Source: Sphingomonas sp. SORGH_AS_0879 (GTDB taxonomy: Bacteria; Pseudomonadota; Alphaproteobacteria; Sphingomonadales; Sphingomonadaceae). Taken from it: a stretch of 64,000 nt of DNA. This document shows, one piece after another, positions 31,890 to 41,340 of this stretch; within the stretch, counting starts at the first letter, position 1; the number at the start of each line of letters is the position of its first letter. The notes under the pieces were generated by a model. The model saw only the letters and a list, made by a program, of their open reading frames with translations. It did no database searches and was not told where the DNA came from. The DNA is taken from contig NZ_JAUTBJ010000002.1 of NCBI RefSeq assembly GCF_030819175.1, positions 754,001-818,000 on the forward strand. The letters are read 5' to 3'. A program made the position numbers and the translations under genes.

Positions 31890-34217
31890 TCAGCGATACT
31901 TGCCGCTGAACGAGATGCCGATGATGCGCGGTTCGTTGAAGACCGCCGCCATATAGTTCTCGATCACGCCCTTCAGGTTCTTCTCGTTCGTGATGTTGCG
32001 GGCGAAGACCGACAGGCTCCAGTCGTCGTTCGGCGCGGAATAGCCGATGCTCAGGCCGCCCTCGAAATTGCCGTTCGAGGTGAACTCCTTGGTCCGGTAC
32101 AGGACGAAGTTCGTATAGCCCTGGATATTCCAGTCGGTCGAAATGAACGCCTTGCCCTGGTTCGCCAGCGGGATGTCGTACTTGGCGGCGACGTTGACGT
32201 TATATTCCGGCGCGTTGGGCAGCGGGTTGCCGTTGATCTGCGCGAAATAGGCGTTGGCCCCGAACACCGTGCGGGTGACGAACGGGTCGAGCACGGTGCA
32301 CACCTGCACCCCGTTCAGGCCGCAGGTCTGGGCGAAGACACGCTTGTCGCGGATTTCCGAATGCAACAGGCTGACGCCCGCCGACAGCGCCAGGTTGCGC
32401 ACCGGCAGCCACTGCGCATCGGCCTCCAGGCCGTAGGCGACCGCCTTGTCGGCGTTGAACAGCACGCCGTTGCCGTCCGAGTCGTTGCCGTTCAACTGGA
32501 TACCCTTCACGCGATAGGCGAAGGCGGCGGCGTTCAGGCGCAGCGTGTTGTCGAACAGCTTCGACTTGAAGCCGGTCTCGAACGACAGGTTGGTTTCCGA
32601 ATTGGCGGTGGTGAAGTCCGAGTTGAACACCGCCGAGCGGCCCTGGATGGTCGGGCCACGGAAGCCCTGCGCGGCGCGGACATAGACGTTCAGGTTCGGA
32701 TTGACCTCATAGAGCGCGGACAGATCCCAACTGGGCTGGGTGTCGGACAGGCGCACGTCGCGGCGACCACGATAGGTCGAGACACCGGCGGCGCTGTCGG
32801 CGGTGCGCAGCAGCCGGGTCCGCTTGGTGTCCTCGCTGATGCGGCCACCGGCGGTCAGGGTCAGGCGATCGGTCGCCTGATAGCTGACCTGACCGAACAC
32901 GCCCCACGAGGTGTTGACGTCGTGCAGGCGGACCCAGTTGTTCGGGTTGGCCCCGATCAGGAAGGCACGCTGGTAGAAGTCGGTGATGTCGCGGCTGTCG
33001 AAATAGATGCCGCCGACCTGCCACTTGAACGGGCCGCTGCCGGTCGAGGCGAGGCGGACTTCCTGCGTCCACTGGTCGAGCCCGCGCACCTGACCCTGGC
33101 TGAGTCCATAGCCGTTGGGCACGCGGTTCACCGGGAAATTCGCCGCCGCGCCGCCATCGGTGTCGCCCTTGCTGAACCCGGCGGTGGTTTCATAGGCGGT
33201 GATCGAGGTCAGTTCGGCAGGCCCCAGATCCCAGGCGGCGCGCAGGGAGGTGCCTTGCGTGTCGTACGACTGGGGATTGTTCCGGCCTTCGTCATAGGCC
33301 ACCCGGTCGCGCGGCTCGGCCGACACGTCGCGCGAACCCTTCTGGATCGCCCCGCGATGGAACAGCGTCGAGGTGCCGTCATACCAGCGGGCATGGCCCG
33401 ACAGGTTGAACGACAGCGTGTCGGTCGGCGTGAAGAGAAGCTGGAGCCGCACGTCGCGCTCGGTAAAGCCGCCCATGGCGTCCTTCTTCGGGGTCAGCGT
33501 GCCGTCCAGGCTGGTACCCGAATAGACATTGTCCACCCAGTTGTCGCGATGCTGCACCAAGGCCGACAGGCGGAAGGCCAGCACGTCGCGGATCAGCGGA
33601 CCGCCGACACCGGCGTCCATGCTGATCGTGTTGTAGCTGCCGATCGAGGCGGTGGCGCGGCTCTGGAAGCTCTGCGTCGGCTTGATCGTGTCGAACTTGA
33701 TGATGCCCGCGGTCGTGTTGCGACCGAACAGCGAGCCCTGAGGGCCCCGCAGCACTTCGACCTGATCGACGTCGAACACCGGGTTCGACTTCAGCACGAC
33801 ATGCTCCAGCACGACATCGTCCTGGATGATCGACACCGGCTGCGACGCGCCGAGATAGAAGTCGATATTGCCCAGGCCGCGAATATAGAAGCGCGGGAAG
33901 ATGCGGCCCGTCGTCGTCTCGGCATAAAGGCCGGGCACGCGGCCCGACAGAGCGAGGATGTCCTCGCCGCCCTGCTGGAAGGCGCGGATGTCCTGGCCGC
34001 TGACCACGCCGACCGACACCGGCACGCGGTTCAGATTTTCCGAACGACGCTCGGCGGTGACGACGATCTCGCCCAGGCCTTCCTGCGGTGCCGCCTGATC
34101 CCCGGTCGCGGCGGCGGTGCCCGCGCCCTGATCGGCGGCCTGTGCGATGGCCGGTACGGCCGCCAGCGTTCCCCACGCGGCGCCCAGCAGCGCCGCGGTC
34201 TTGATAACCGACTTCAT
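31890..34217 (-). CDS. TonB-dependent outer-membrane receptor (775 residues)
   Basis: A beta-barrel active transporter energised by TonB. The signal peptide MKSVIKTAALLGAAWGTLAAVPAIAQA is followed by a TonB-box-like stretch LGEIVVTAERRSENLNRVPV and the plug domain (DVDQVEVLRGPQGSLFGRNTTAGIIKFDTIKP, about 155-185). The remainder is barrel, with many alternating aromatic strands and an ending NEPRIIGISFSGKYR. VEVLRGPQGSLFGRNTTAG is typical of the large sphingomonad receptor family, whose substrates include siderophores, sugars and vitamins. The substrate cannot be assigned here, as there is no adjacent catabolic or iron gene. It has its own terminator. Confidence 0.93.
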   Translation of the reverse strand: MKSVIKTAALLGAAWGTLAAVPAIAQAADQGAGTAAATGDQAAPQEGLGEIVVTAERRSENLNRVPVSVGVVSGQDIRAFQQGGEDILALSGRVPGLYAETTTGRIFPRFYIRGLGNIDFYLGASQPVSIIQDDVVLEHVVLKSNPVFDVDQVEVLRGPQGSLFGRNTTAGIIKFDTIKPTQSFQSRATASIGSYNTISMDAGVGGPLIRDVLAFRLSALVQHRDNWVDNVYSGTSLDGTLTPKKDAMGGFTERDVRLQLLFTPTDTLSFNLSGHARWYDGTSTLFHRGAIQKGSRDVSAEPRDRVAYDEGRNNPQSYDTQGTSLRAAWDLGPAELTSITAYETTAGFSKGDTDGGAAANFPVNRVPNGYGLSQGQVRGLDQWTQEVRLASTGSGPFKWQVGGIYFDSRDITDFYQRAFLIGANPNNWVRLHDVNTSWGVFGQVSYQATDRLTLTAGGRISEDTKRTRLLRTADSAAGVSTYRGRRDVRLSDTQPSWDLSALYEVNPNLNVYVRAAQGFRGPTIQGRSAVFNSDFTTANSETNLSFETGFKSKLFDNTLRLNAAAFAYRVKGIQLNGNDSDGNGVLFNADKAVAYGLEADAQWLPVRNLALSAGVSLLHSEIRDKRVFAQTCGLNGVQVCTVLDPFVTRTVFGANAYFAQINGNPLPNAPEYNVNVAAKYDIPLANQGKAFISTDWNIQGYTNFVLYRTKEFTSNGNFEGGLSIGYSAPNDDWSLSVFARNITNEKNLKGVIENYMAAVFNEPRIIGISFSGKYR

Positions 34218-34535
34218 AATATTCCCCAGCTCCGGCAGGCGGTACGTGCCGCCCGACTAATTGCTAATCTCCCGGTAAGGCGGGCGGTTAGAGGCGCATT
34301 ATGGCGCTTGCGTGACAGAGGTGATGCACCAAAGGCACAATCGACCGGGAAAACTGGCCTGACGGGAAACGGTCCGCCGACGATGCGAGGTGAAACGGAG
34401 ATCCGTCATGCCCCCGCCGTTCCGAGGCGAACCCGGTCGCGAACGAAGCCGGACGGAAATCACGCGACATGCTCGCGGGATAGGATCTCCTGATACCGAT
34501 CGTCGATCGCACTGCCCCGCCACGCGACCGTTCTG
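34218..34535 (-). other. Non-coding region upstream of the TonB receptor
   Basis: No plausible gene is seen. On the minus strand a CTGTCAC half-site (34312-34318) is followed after 8 bases by CATAAT (34298-34303), a plausible -10 about 80 bases before the receptor start. No good second half-site is present at the 11-base step, so this is only a weak regulatory candidate. Confidence 0.35.
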
Positions 34536-34564
34536 CCGTGACGGGACTGTCACATTGTTGTAAC
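34536..34564 (+). promoter_or_regulatory. PhoB-box-like array upstream of DUF47-pit
   Basis: Half-sites at exact 11-base steps: CCGTGAC (34536-34542), CTGTCAC (34547-34553) and TTGTAAC (34558-34564). The middle one is nearly consensus. It lies about 160 bases before the DUF47 gene, whose product works with a phosphate transporter, in agreement with Pho control. Confidence 0.6.
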
Positions 34565-34724
34565 CCGGTTTTGCTTGACGTGGGGTCCGGGTCTGGTCAG
34601 GGGGGCGGCGTTCGTGCAGTCTTCGGTTCATGGCCTTTTTCACGGTCCGGCGCGCTGCCGTGGCCCCAAAAGGCCATGGGTGAAGAACGCGCGGTATCGG
34701 ATCACTATCGGGGTTTGCCGACTG

Positions 34725-35369
34725 ATGTTCGCCTGGTTCCAACGCCTCCTGCCGAAGACGGGAAATTTCTTCGAACTGTTCGAGGCGCAAGCCGCGACGA
34801 TCCTGGCGGGGGCCGAGGCCACCGTTCGGCTGTTCGACGCGGCGGGCAGCACCGCCGACGAGATCGCCGTGATCGCCGCGCGCGAGCATGACGCCGATGA
34901 GATCACGCGCGACGTGCTGACCTCGGTCCGTTCGACCTTCCTGACGCCCTTCGACCGTGCCTCGATCACCTCGCTGATCGGGTCGATGGACGACACGATC
35001 GACGAGATGAATGCGGCGGCCACCGCGATCGGCCTGTACCGGCTGACCAGCTTCGCGCCCGAAATGCGCGAAATGGCGGCGGTTGCGGTCGAGGCGGCCA
35101 AGCTGACCGTCGAGGCGATGCCGCTGATGCGCGATGTCGCGCGCAACGGCGACCGGCTCCACGCGCTGACCGAGGAACTGGTCCGGCTGGAGGGCCGCGC
35201 CGACGATATCCATGCGGCGGGCCTGAAGCGCACGCTGGACGAATGCGGCGAGCGCGACACGCTGCGCTTCGTCATCCATAAGGAAGTGTACAAGCATCTG
35301 GAGCGCATCCTCGACGCGTTCGAGGATGTCGCCGACGAGATCGACGGCATCGTCATCGATCACGCCTGA
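34725..35369 (+). CDS. DUF47 (PhoU-like) accessory protein of Pit phosphate transporter
   Basis: A 214-residue all-helical cytoplasmic protein starting MFAWFQRLLPKTGNFFELFE, which is the classic DUF47 N-terminus. Acidic helix motifs with potential metal ligands are visible: EHDADEITRDVL (about 57-68), MDDTIDEMNAAATAIGLY and DAFEDVADEIDGIVIDHA at the C-terminus. DUF47 proteins are usually encoded directly before pit genes and modulate phosphate uptake. Here pit follows after 10 bases. Upstream in-frame ATGs exist, but the family start is clear at 34725. A PhoB-type array lies upstream. Confidence 0.93.
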   Translation: MFAWFQRLLPKTGNFFELFEAQAATILAGAEATVRLFDAAGSTADEIAVIAAREHDADEITRDVLTSVRSTFLTPFDRASITSLIGSMDDTIDEMNAAATAIGLYRLTSFAPEMREMAAVAVEAAKLTVEAMPLMRDVARNGDRLHALTEELVRLEGRADDIHAAGLKRTLDECGERDTLRFVIHKEVYKHLERILDAFEDVADEIDGIVIDHA

Positions 35370-35379
35370 GGCGCGGATC

Positions 35380-36393
35380 ATGCACGAACTCGCCTTTCCG
35401 CTGCTGGTCGGCCTGATCCTGGTCGCGCTGGCCTTCGATTATCTCAACGGGCTGCATGACGCGGCCAATTCGATCGCGACGGTGGTGGCGACCCGGCTGT
35501 TGTCGCCGGTCGCGGCGGTCCTGTTCGCGGCCTTCTTCAATTTCGCCGCCTATTTCCTGACCGTCGCCTTTCCCAGCCTGCACAAGGTGGCGGAGACGAT
35601 CGGCAAGGGCCTGATCGACCAGAGCATCGTGACCCCCGCCGTCATCTTCGGCGCGCTGGGCGGGGCGATGGCGTGGAACGTCATCACCTGGCTGCGCGGC
35701 ATCCCCTCCTCGAGCAGCCATGCGCTGGTCGGCGGGCTGGTCGGCGCGGGCGTGGCGCATGCGGGCATGGGCGCGGTGCAATGGGCGGGGCTGAACAAGA
35801 CGCTGCTCGCCATCGTGCTGTCGCCGATGCTGGGCATGATGCTGGCCATGCTGGTCATGCTGCTGAGCAGTTGGGCGATGCGCCGGTCGACCGCGGGGCA
35901 GGCGGAGCGCAGTTTCCGCGCGATGCACCTCGTCTCTTCGGCGGCCTATTCGCTCAGCCACGGCCTGAACGATGCGCAGAAGACGATGGGGATCATCACC
36001 GTCCTCCTCTATTCGACCGGCCGCCTGTCGGGCCCGTTCGAGGTGCCGCACTGGGTCGCCATCTGTTGCTACATTGCGATCGCGCTGGGCACGATGACCG
36101 GCGGCTGGCGGATCATCGAGACGATGGGCACCCGCATCACCAAGCTGTCGCAGCATCAGGGATTCAGCGCCTCGACGGCGGGCTCGATCGTCATCTTCTG
36201 CGCCTCGGCCCTGGGGATCCCGGTATCGACCACGCACACCATCACCGGCTCGATCATCGGCGCGGGCGTGGCGCGGCGTGCGTCCGCCGTGCGCTGGGGC
36301 GTGGCGGGGAATGTGGTGATCGCCTGGATCATCACCATCCCGGCCTCCGCCGTGATGGGGGCCGGGTTCTATATGCTGACCCGGTTGTTCTGA
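35380..36393 (+). CDS. pit: Inorganic phosphate transporter, PiT family
   Basis: A low-affinity, proton-coupled importer of (metal) phosphate in the inner membrane. 337 residues with about ten transmembrane helices. Both inverted-repeat PiT signatures are visible: LNGLHDAANSIATVVATRLLSP (about 22-43) and SHGLNDAQKTMGIITVLL (about 197-214). Other conserved pieces are GIPSSSSHALVGGLVGAG and GIPVSTTHTITGSIIGAG. The ATG at 35380 begins exactly at the helix-1 lead-in. It is co-transcribed with the DUF47 gene and ends in a terminator. Confidence 0.96.
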   Translation: MHELAFPLLVGLILVALAFDYLNGLHDAANSIATVVATRLLSPVAAVLFAAFFNFAAYFLTVAFPSLHKVAETIGKGLIDQSIVTPAVIFGALGGAMAWNVITWLRGIPSSSSHALVGGLVGAGVAHAGMGAVQWAGLNKTLLAIVLSPMLGMMLAMLVMLLSSWAMRRSTAGQAERSFRAMHLVSSAAYSLSHGLNDAQKTMGIITVLLYSTGRLSGPFEVPHWVAICCYIAIALGTMTGGWRIIETMGTRITKLSQHQGFSASTAGSIVIFCASALGIPVSTTHTITGSIIGAGVARRASAVRWGVAGNVVIAWIITIPASAVMGAGFYMLTRLF

Positions 36394-36399
36394 TCGAAG

Positions 36400-36427
36400 A
36401 GGGGAGGGCGAGGGCTCTCCCCTTTTT
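36400..36427 (+). terminator. Terminator of DUF47-pit
   Basis: AGGGGAG (36400-36406) pairs with CTCCCCT (36417-36423) and runs into TTTTC. It is seven bases after the pit stop. Confidence 0.75.
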
Positions 36428-36491
36428 CGTTGGAGCTTTCCCCCTCCGCTAAGGATAGGCTTCGCCGCTCGAAGGCCCGATTCTTCATGGT

Positions 36492-36618
36492 CCACCCCGG
36501 CGGAGGCCGGGGTCCAGTTGCGGTGCGCTGTCTAGAGCGGGCTGCCTATGCCTCCCACGCATCGGCGTACCACGCCGCCAAAGACGTGGCATTGGGGCCC
36601 CGGCCTCCGCCGGGGTGG
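36492..36618. repeat. Family D inverted repeat pair
   Basis: CCACCCCGGCGGAGGCCGGG at 36492-36511 faces CCCGGCCTCCGCCGGGGTGG at 36599-36618, its exact reverse complement. About 90 bases of unrelated sequence separate them. Each arm is itself a small hairpin. Confidence 0.8.
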
Positions 36619-36675
36619 GTGGGGCGAAACGAGAAGACAACCGTCTCCCACGCTCCCTGCGAACCGAAATCCCTT

Positions 36676-36707
36676 GGCCTTCGACTTCGCTCAGGCGGAA
36701 CGGAGGG
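36676..36707. repeat. Family C repeat, single arm
   Basis: GGCCTTCGACTTCGCTCAGG followed by CGGAACGGAGGG. No facing partner arm is present within 150 bases. It lies just beyond the 3' end of the outer-membrane efflux gene. Confidence 0.75.
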
Positions 36708-36742
36708 CGGGGCGGGCCTTATACTGACCTACCCCGCAACCC

Positions 36743-38164
36743 TCACGACCCCGTGACCGGCCCTCCGGCCGCCTGGAACAGCGCCACCGTATCCGTCATC
36801 CGCGCCGCCTTGGCCTGGATCAACTGCGACCGGGCCTGCGCGTCCGTCGCGGTCGCGTTGAGCAGTTGCAGCGTGCCCACATCGCCCAGCGCCAGTTGCC
36901 GCCGCGCGAAGGTCAGCGCCTGGCCCGCCGCGTTGCTCGCCCGCTGGGCCGCATCCAGGGCCTGCGCATCGGTGGACAGGCCGGTCAGCGAGTCCGCGAC
37001 ATTGCCGAACGCCTGGAGCACCGCCGATCGATACTGGGCCTTGGCCCCCTCCAGCGCGGCCTCCGCCGCCTTTTGCTGGTGACGCAGCGCATTGGCGTGG
37101 AACAGCGGCTGGGTGATCCCGCCAAGCAGGGCCCAGAAGGGATTGCCGCTCTTGAACATGTCGCCGAAATTCTGTGCCGACCCGCCCGCATTGGCCGAAA
37201 GCTGGATGCTGGGCAGCCGCGCCGCGATGGCGGCCCCGACATCGGCCCCGGCGCCCTGCAACTGGGCTTCGGCCGCCAGTATGTCGGGACGGCGATGGAC
37301 CAGTTCCGACGGCACGATGGCGGGCAATTCCGTCGGCAGGGTCAGTTGCGACAATTCGGGAAGCGGTGGCAGGGCCGATCCCGCCGGACGCCCGATCAGC
37401 GTGGCGATGACGGTGCGCTGCGCCGCTTCGGCCCGGACCAGCGGGGGCAGGGCCCCTTCGGCGGTGGCGAGTGCCGCCTGTTGCGTCGACACGTCCGACG
37501 CGCCGACCGCACCGAGCCGCTGACGCTGTTGCAGCGCGGACAGGATGTCGCGGTTGACCTGAACCGCCGTTTGGGCGGCGGCGACCTGTTCGGCCAGGCT
37601 CGCCCGTTCGATCAGCGCGGTGACGAGGTTCGCCGCCACCGTCATCCGGGCCGCGTCAAGCTGGTGCCGCTCCACCTCGGCGCGCGCGACGGCGGAACGG
37701 ACCTGCGCCCGGTTGCCGCCGAACGCATCGACGTCATAGGAGACGCTGACCTGCGCGGTGTGCAGCGTGTAAAGCTGCTGGTTGGCATCGGCGACGGCGG
37801 GGGACAGCGCGTTGGACACGCGGGTCCGCTGCGCCTGATAGCTCAGCCCGCCCTGGGGGAAGAGCAGCGAGCCGCGCGTCGCCCGCGCCTGCTCCCGCGC
37901 CTGACGCAGCGAGGCTTCCGCCACTGCCACGTCGTTATTGTGCGCCAATGCCTCCGCCACCAGCGCGTCGAGTTGCGCATTGCCGAAGGCGTGCCACCAT
38001 TCGGGCGCGACCTGCGCCGACACCGTCTGCGCCGGGCCGGCCGCGGGGGCGATCACTGGCGCCGGGTTCATCGGCGGCAGGCCGGCATGGGCATCGAGGT
38101 CGTGCGGGCCGACCGCACAGGCGGAGACGCACGCCAGCAGCGGCAGGGTCAGGAAACGCTTCAT
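36743..38164 (-). CDS. Outer-membrane efflux lipoprotein (TolC/OprM/NodT family)
   Basis: The outer-membrane channel of the tripartite efflux system. 473 residues with lipobox LACVSAC (Cys16) and two outer-membrane-efflux repeats; the family pattern PEWWHAFGNAQLDALVAEALAHN (about 54-76) and LVHRRPDILAAEAQLQGAGADVGAA (about 288-312) are clear. Long amphipathic helices rich in Ala and Gln form the periplasmic tunnel. Its ATG overlaps the stop of the pump gene by four bases (ATGA), so it is the last gene of the three-gene operon. Confidence 0.93.
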   Translation of the reverse strand: MKRFLTLPLLACVSACAVGPHDLDAHAGLPPMNPAPVIAPAAGPAQTVSAQVAPEWWHAFGNAQLDALVAEALAHNNDVAVAEASLRQAREQARATRGSLLFPQGGLSYQAQRTRVSNALSPAVADANQQLYTLHTAQVSVSYDVDAFGGNRAQVRSAVARAEVERHQLDAARMTVAANLVTALIERASLAEQVAAAQTAVQVNRDILSALQQRQRLGAVGASDVSTQQAALATAEGALPPLVRAEAAQRTVIATLIGRPAGSALPPLPELSQLTLPTELPAIVPSELVHRRPDILAAEAQLQGAGADVGAAIAARLPSIQLSANAGGSAQNFGDMFKSGNPFWALLGGITQPLFHANALRHQQKAAEAALEGAKAQYRSAVLQAFGNVADSLTGLSTDAQALDAAQRASNAAGQALTFARRQLALGDVGTLQLLNATATDAQARSQLIQAKAARMTDTVALFQAAGGPVTGS

Positions 38165-41100
38165 GCCGTGGCTCCCGTTTCGGCCTGGTCGTCGTGGAAA
38201 TGGTCGGCCTTCTTCTTGCGCTGCGACAGCGGCACACGGACCGAATAGCGGCTGATCAGCACCGGCAGGACCAGCAGGATCAGCACCGGGGCCAGCGTCA
38301 TGCCGCCGACCACGACCAGCGCCAGCGGCTTCTGCACCTGGCTGCCGATCCCGTGCGACAGGGCGGCGGGCAGCAGGCCGATCGCGGCGACCAGACAGGT
38401 CATGACCACGGGGCGCAGGCTGTTCTTGACGGTGGTGGCCAGCGCATTCTCACGCGGCGCGCCTTCGTCGATGGCGTTGTTGAAGGTGGTGACGACCAGG
38501 ATCCCGTCCATCACCGCAATGCCGAACAAGGCCACGAAGCCGATCGCCGCCGAGATGCTGAACGCCGTGCCGGTCAGGGCCAGCGCCAGCACGCCGCCCA
38601 CGATCGCCATCGGGATCGCGGAGAAGGCGAGCAGGCTGTCCCGCATCGAGCCGAAATTGGCATAGAGCAGCAGCAGGATGAGCACGAGGCTGATCGGAAC
38701 CACGATCTCCAGCCGGGCGATGGCGTTCTTCAGATTGTCCAGTTCGCCCGCCCATTCCAGATGATAGCCTGGCGGCAGATGGACATTCTGGTTGATCCGC
38801 GACCGCGCCTCCTCGACCGCGCTGCCCAGATCGCGCCCACGCACCGAGAATTTGATCGGCACGTAACGTTCCTGGTGCTCGCGATAGATGAAGGACGCAC
38901 CGGTGGTCAGCTTGACGTTCGCCACCTCGGACAGCGGCACCTGGATGGTCCCGTTGCCGTCGGGCGAGGGCGCGCCGATCGTGATGTTGCGCACCGATTC
39001 CAGCGAGTCGCGCTGGGTCGGCTGCAACCGCACGATGATCGGGAAGTGGCGGTCCGTGCCCGGCTCGTACAGGTCGGCGGGCGACTGGCCACCGATGGCG
39101 GCGGCGACGGTCGCGTTGATGTCGTCGGGCGTCAGGCCATAGCGCGCGGCCCTGGCGCGATCGACATCGATCCGGACGGTCGGCTGGCCCAGGATTTCGA
39201 ACACGCCGAGATCCTCGATGCCCTTCACCTTGGCCATCTGCGCCTTGATCTGGTTGGCCAGCTTTTCCAGCGTGACGAGGTCGGGGCCGAACAGCTTGAT
39301 CGAATTGGCGCCCTTCACGCCCGAGGCGGCTTCCTCGACATTGTCCTCGATGATCTGCGAAAAAGAGAAGTCTACGCCCGGATATTGCTTGGCGAGTTTG
39401 CCCGACAACTCCTCGATCAGCTTCTCCTTGGTCATGCCGCTCGGCCAGGTGTCGAACGGCTTCAGCGGCACGAAGAACTCGATGTTGAAGAAGCCGGTCG
39501 CGTCGGTGCCGTCGTCCGGGCGGCCATGGGCGGAGAGGACCGCGTTGGTTTCCGGGTAGGTGGCGATGATCTTGCGCACCTCGTTGGTCACCTTCTCGCC
39601 CGCCTCCAGGCTGATCGAGGAGGGGAGGGTGGCGCGGATGTACATGTTTCCTTCTTCGAGATGCGGCAGGAACTCGATACCGAGCGACCGCACGCCCACG
39701 AATGCCAGGCCCAGCATCAACACCGCGCCGCCGATCGTCACGATCTTGTTGCGCAGCGCGAAGGATGCGGCGGGTTCATAGACGCGGCGCAGCTTGCCGA
39801 CGATGAAGGTCTCGGTCTCGGCCAGCTTGTCCGGCAGCAGCAGCGTCGACAGCACCGGCGCGACGGTGAAGGTCGCGAGCAGGCCGCCGCTGATCGCATA
39901 GGCATAGGTCTTGGCCATCGGGCCAAAGATATGCCCCTCCACCCCGGTCAGGGTGAACAGCGGCAGGAAGCTGGCGATGATGATCGCGGCGGCGAAGAAG
40001 ATGCCGCGGCTGACCTCGGACGACGCGCCCAGCACCGCGCCGAAGCGGCTGGCCATGGTATAGCGCCCCTGGCCGTTCTCCACCGCCGCCGAACGCTCGA
40101 CCATGTGGCGGAAGATATTCTCCACCATGATGACGCAGGCATCGACCACCAGGCCGAAGTCGAGCGCACCGACCGACAACAGGTTCGCACTCTCCCCCTG
40201 CAACACCAGGATCAGGATCGCGAAGGCCAGCGCGAAGGGGATGGTCGCCGCCACGATGATCGCCGAGCGCAGATTGCCGAGGAACAGCCATTGCAGCGCG
40301 AAGATCAGCAGGATGCCGACCACCATGTTTTCCATGACGGTGTGGATGGTCAGGTTGATCAGGTCGGAACGGTCATAGATCCGCTCCAGATGGACGCCGG
40401 GGGGCAGGACGCCGCTGTCGTTGATATTGGCGACCTCGGCCTGGACGGCCTTGATCGTCGGCATGGACTGGGCGCCGCGCTGCATCAGGACGATGCCCTG
40501 CACGATGTCGTCGTCATTGTTGTAGCCGGCGATGCCCATGCGCGGCGCGTTGCCGACCTTCACGGTCGCGACGTCCTTGATGAGCACGGGCGCGCCGCCC
40601 GCCTCGCCGACCAGCACGTTCTGAATGGCGTCGGGCGACTGGATCAGGCCGATCCCGCGCACGATCGCGGCCTGTTCGCCGAAGTTGATCGTCTGGCCGC
40701 CGACATTGCCGTCGCTCTTGGACAAGGCCGCCAGCACCTGTGCCACCGTCACGCCGTGGGCGTTCAGCCGGTTCTGGTCGATGACCACGTCATAGGCGCG
40801 CAAGCGACCGCCCCAGCCGGTCACGTCGATCACGCCCGGAATCCGCTTGAACCGGCGCTGGAGCACCCAGTCCTGCAGCGTCTTCAGGTCCATCACCGAA
40901 TAGCCCTTGGGCGCGGCGATGCGATAGCGATAGATCTCGCCCACCGGCGAGGTCGGCGACAGCGTTGGCTGCGCGCCACCGGCCAGCGGCGGCAGCTGCG
41001 ACAGGCGGTTGATGACCTGCTGGCGCGCCTGTTCGTTGGTATAGTCGTAGGTGAACTGGATCTTGATGTCCGACAGGCCGAACAGGCTGATCGCGCGGAT

Positions 41101-41340
41101 CGCGGTCAGGTGCGGGATGCCCGCCATCTGGACCTCGATCGGGATGGTGACGTTACGCTCCATCTCCTCGGCCGACAGGCCTTGGGTCTGGGTGATGACC
41201 TCGACCATCGGTGGAACCGGGTCGGGATAGGCCTCGATGTTGAGGTTGATGAAGCCGATGACGCCAGCGACGATCATCGCGATGAACAGGCCGACGATCA
41301 GCAATCGCTGACGCAGCGCGAAGTCGACGATGCGGTTCAT
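38161..41340 (-). CDS. czcA: Heavy-metal efflux RND pump (CzcA type)
   Basis: The 1059-residue inner-membrane proton antiporter exporting metal ions. Typical RND topology: helix 1 (LLIVGLFIAMIVAGVIGFINL), a large periplasmic loop, helices 2-6, a second loop, and helices 8-12. The helix-4 signature GALDFGLVVDACVIMVEN carries Asp394, Asp400 and Glu407 at the spacing of CzcA Asp402, Asp408 and Glu415, which places it in the divalent-cation (zinc, cobalt, cadmium, nickel) type and apart from the copper/silver type. The start codon overlaps the adaptor stop (TAATG). The exact metal cannot be decided by reading. Confidence 0.93.
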   Translation of the reverse strand: MNRIVDFALRQRLLIVGLFIAMIVAGVIGFINLNIEAYPDPVPPMVEVITQTQGLSAEEMERNVTIPIEVQMAGIPHLTAIRAISLFGLSDIKIQFTYDYTNEQARQQVINRLSQLPPLAGGAQPTLSPTSPVGEIYRYRIAAPKGYSVMDLKTLQDWVLQRRFKRIPGVIDVTGWGGRLRAYDVVIDQNRLNAHGVTVAQVLAALSKSDGNVGGQTINFGEQAAIVRGIGLIQSPDAIQNVLVGEAGGAPVLIKDVATVKVGNAPRMGIAGYNNDDDIVQGIVLMQRGAQSMPTIKAVQAEVANINDSGVLPPGVHLERIYDRSDLINLTIHTVMENMVVGILLIFALQWLFLGNLRSAIIVAATIPFALAFAILILVLQGESANLLSVGALDFGLVVDACVIMVENIFRHMVERSAAVENGQGRYTMASRFGAVLGASSEVSRGIFFAAAIIIASFLPLFTLTGVEGHIFGPMAKTYAYAISGGLLATFTVAPVLSTLLLPDKLAETETFIVGKLRRVYEPAASFALRNKIVTIGGAVLMLGLAFVGVRSLGIEFLPHLEEGNMYIRATLPSSISLEAGEKVTNEVRKIIATYPETNAVLSAHGRPDDGTDATGFFNIEFFVPLKPFDTWPSGMTKEKLIEELSGKLAKQYPGVDFSFSQIIEDNVEEAASGVKGANSIKLFGPDLVTLEKLANQIKAQMAKVKGIEDLGVFEILGQPTVRIDVDRARAARYGLTPDDINATVAAAIGGQSPADLYEPGTDRHFPIIVRLQPTQRDSLESVRNITIGAPSPDGNGTIQVPLSEVANVKLTTGASFIYREHQERYVPIKFSVRGRDLGSAVEEARSRINQNVHLPPGYHLEWAGELDNLKNAIARLEIVVPISLVLILLLLYANFGSMRDSLLAFSAIPMAIVGGVLALALTGTAFSISAAIGFVALFGIAVMDGILVVTTFNNAIDEGAPRENALATTVKNSLRPVVMTCLVAAIGLLPAALSHGIGSQVQKPLALVVVGGMTLAPVLILLVLPVLISRYSVRVPLSQRKKKADHFHDDQAETGATA

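Noticed and set aside
34299..35381. Minus-strand open frame over the DUF47 gene and its promoter
   Set aside because: DUF47 on the plus strand is clear; this frame is its reverse shadow.
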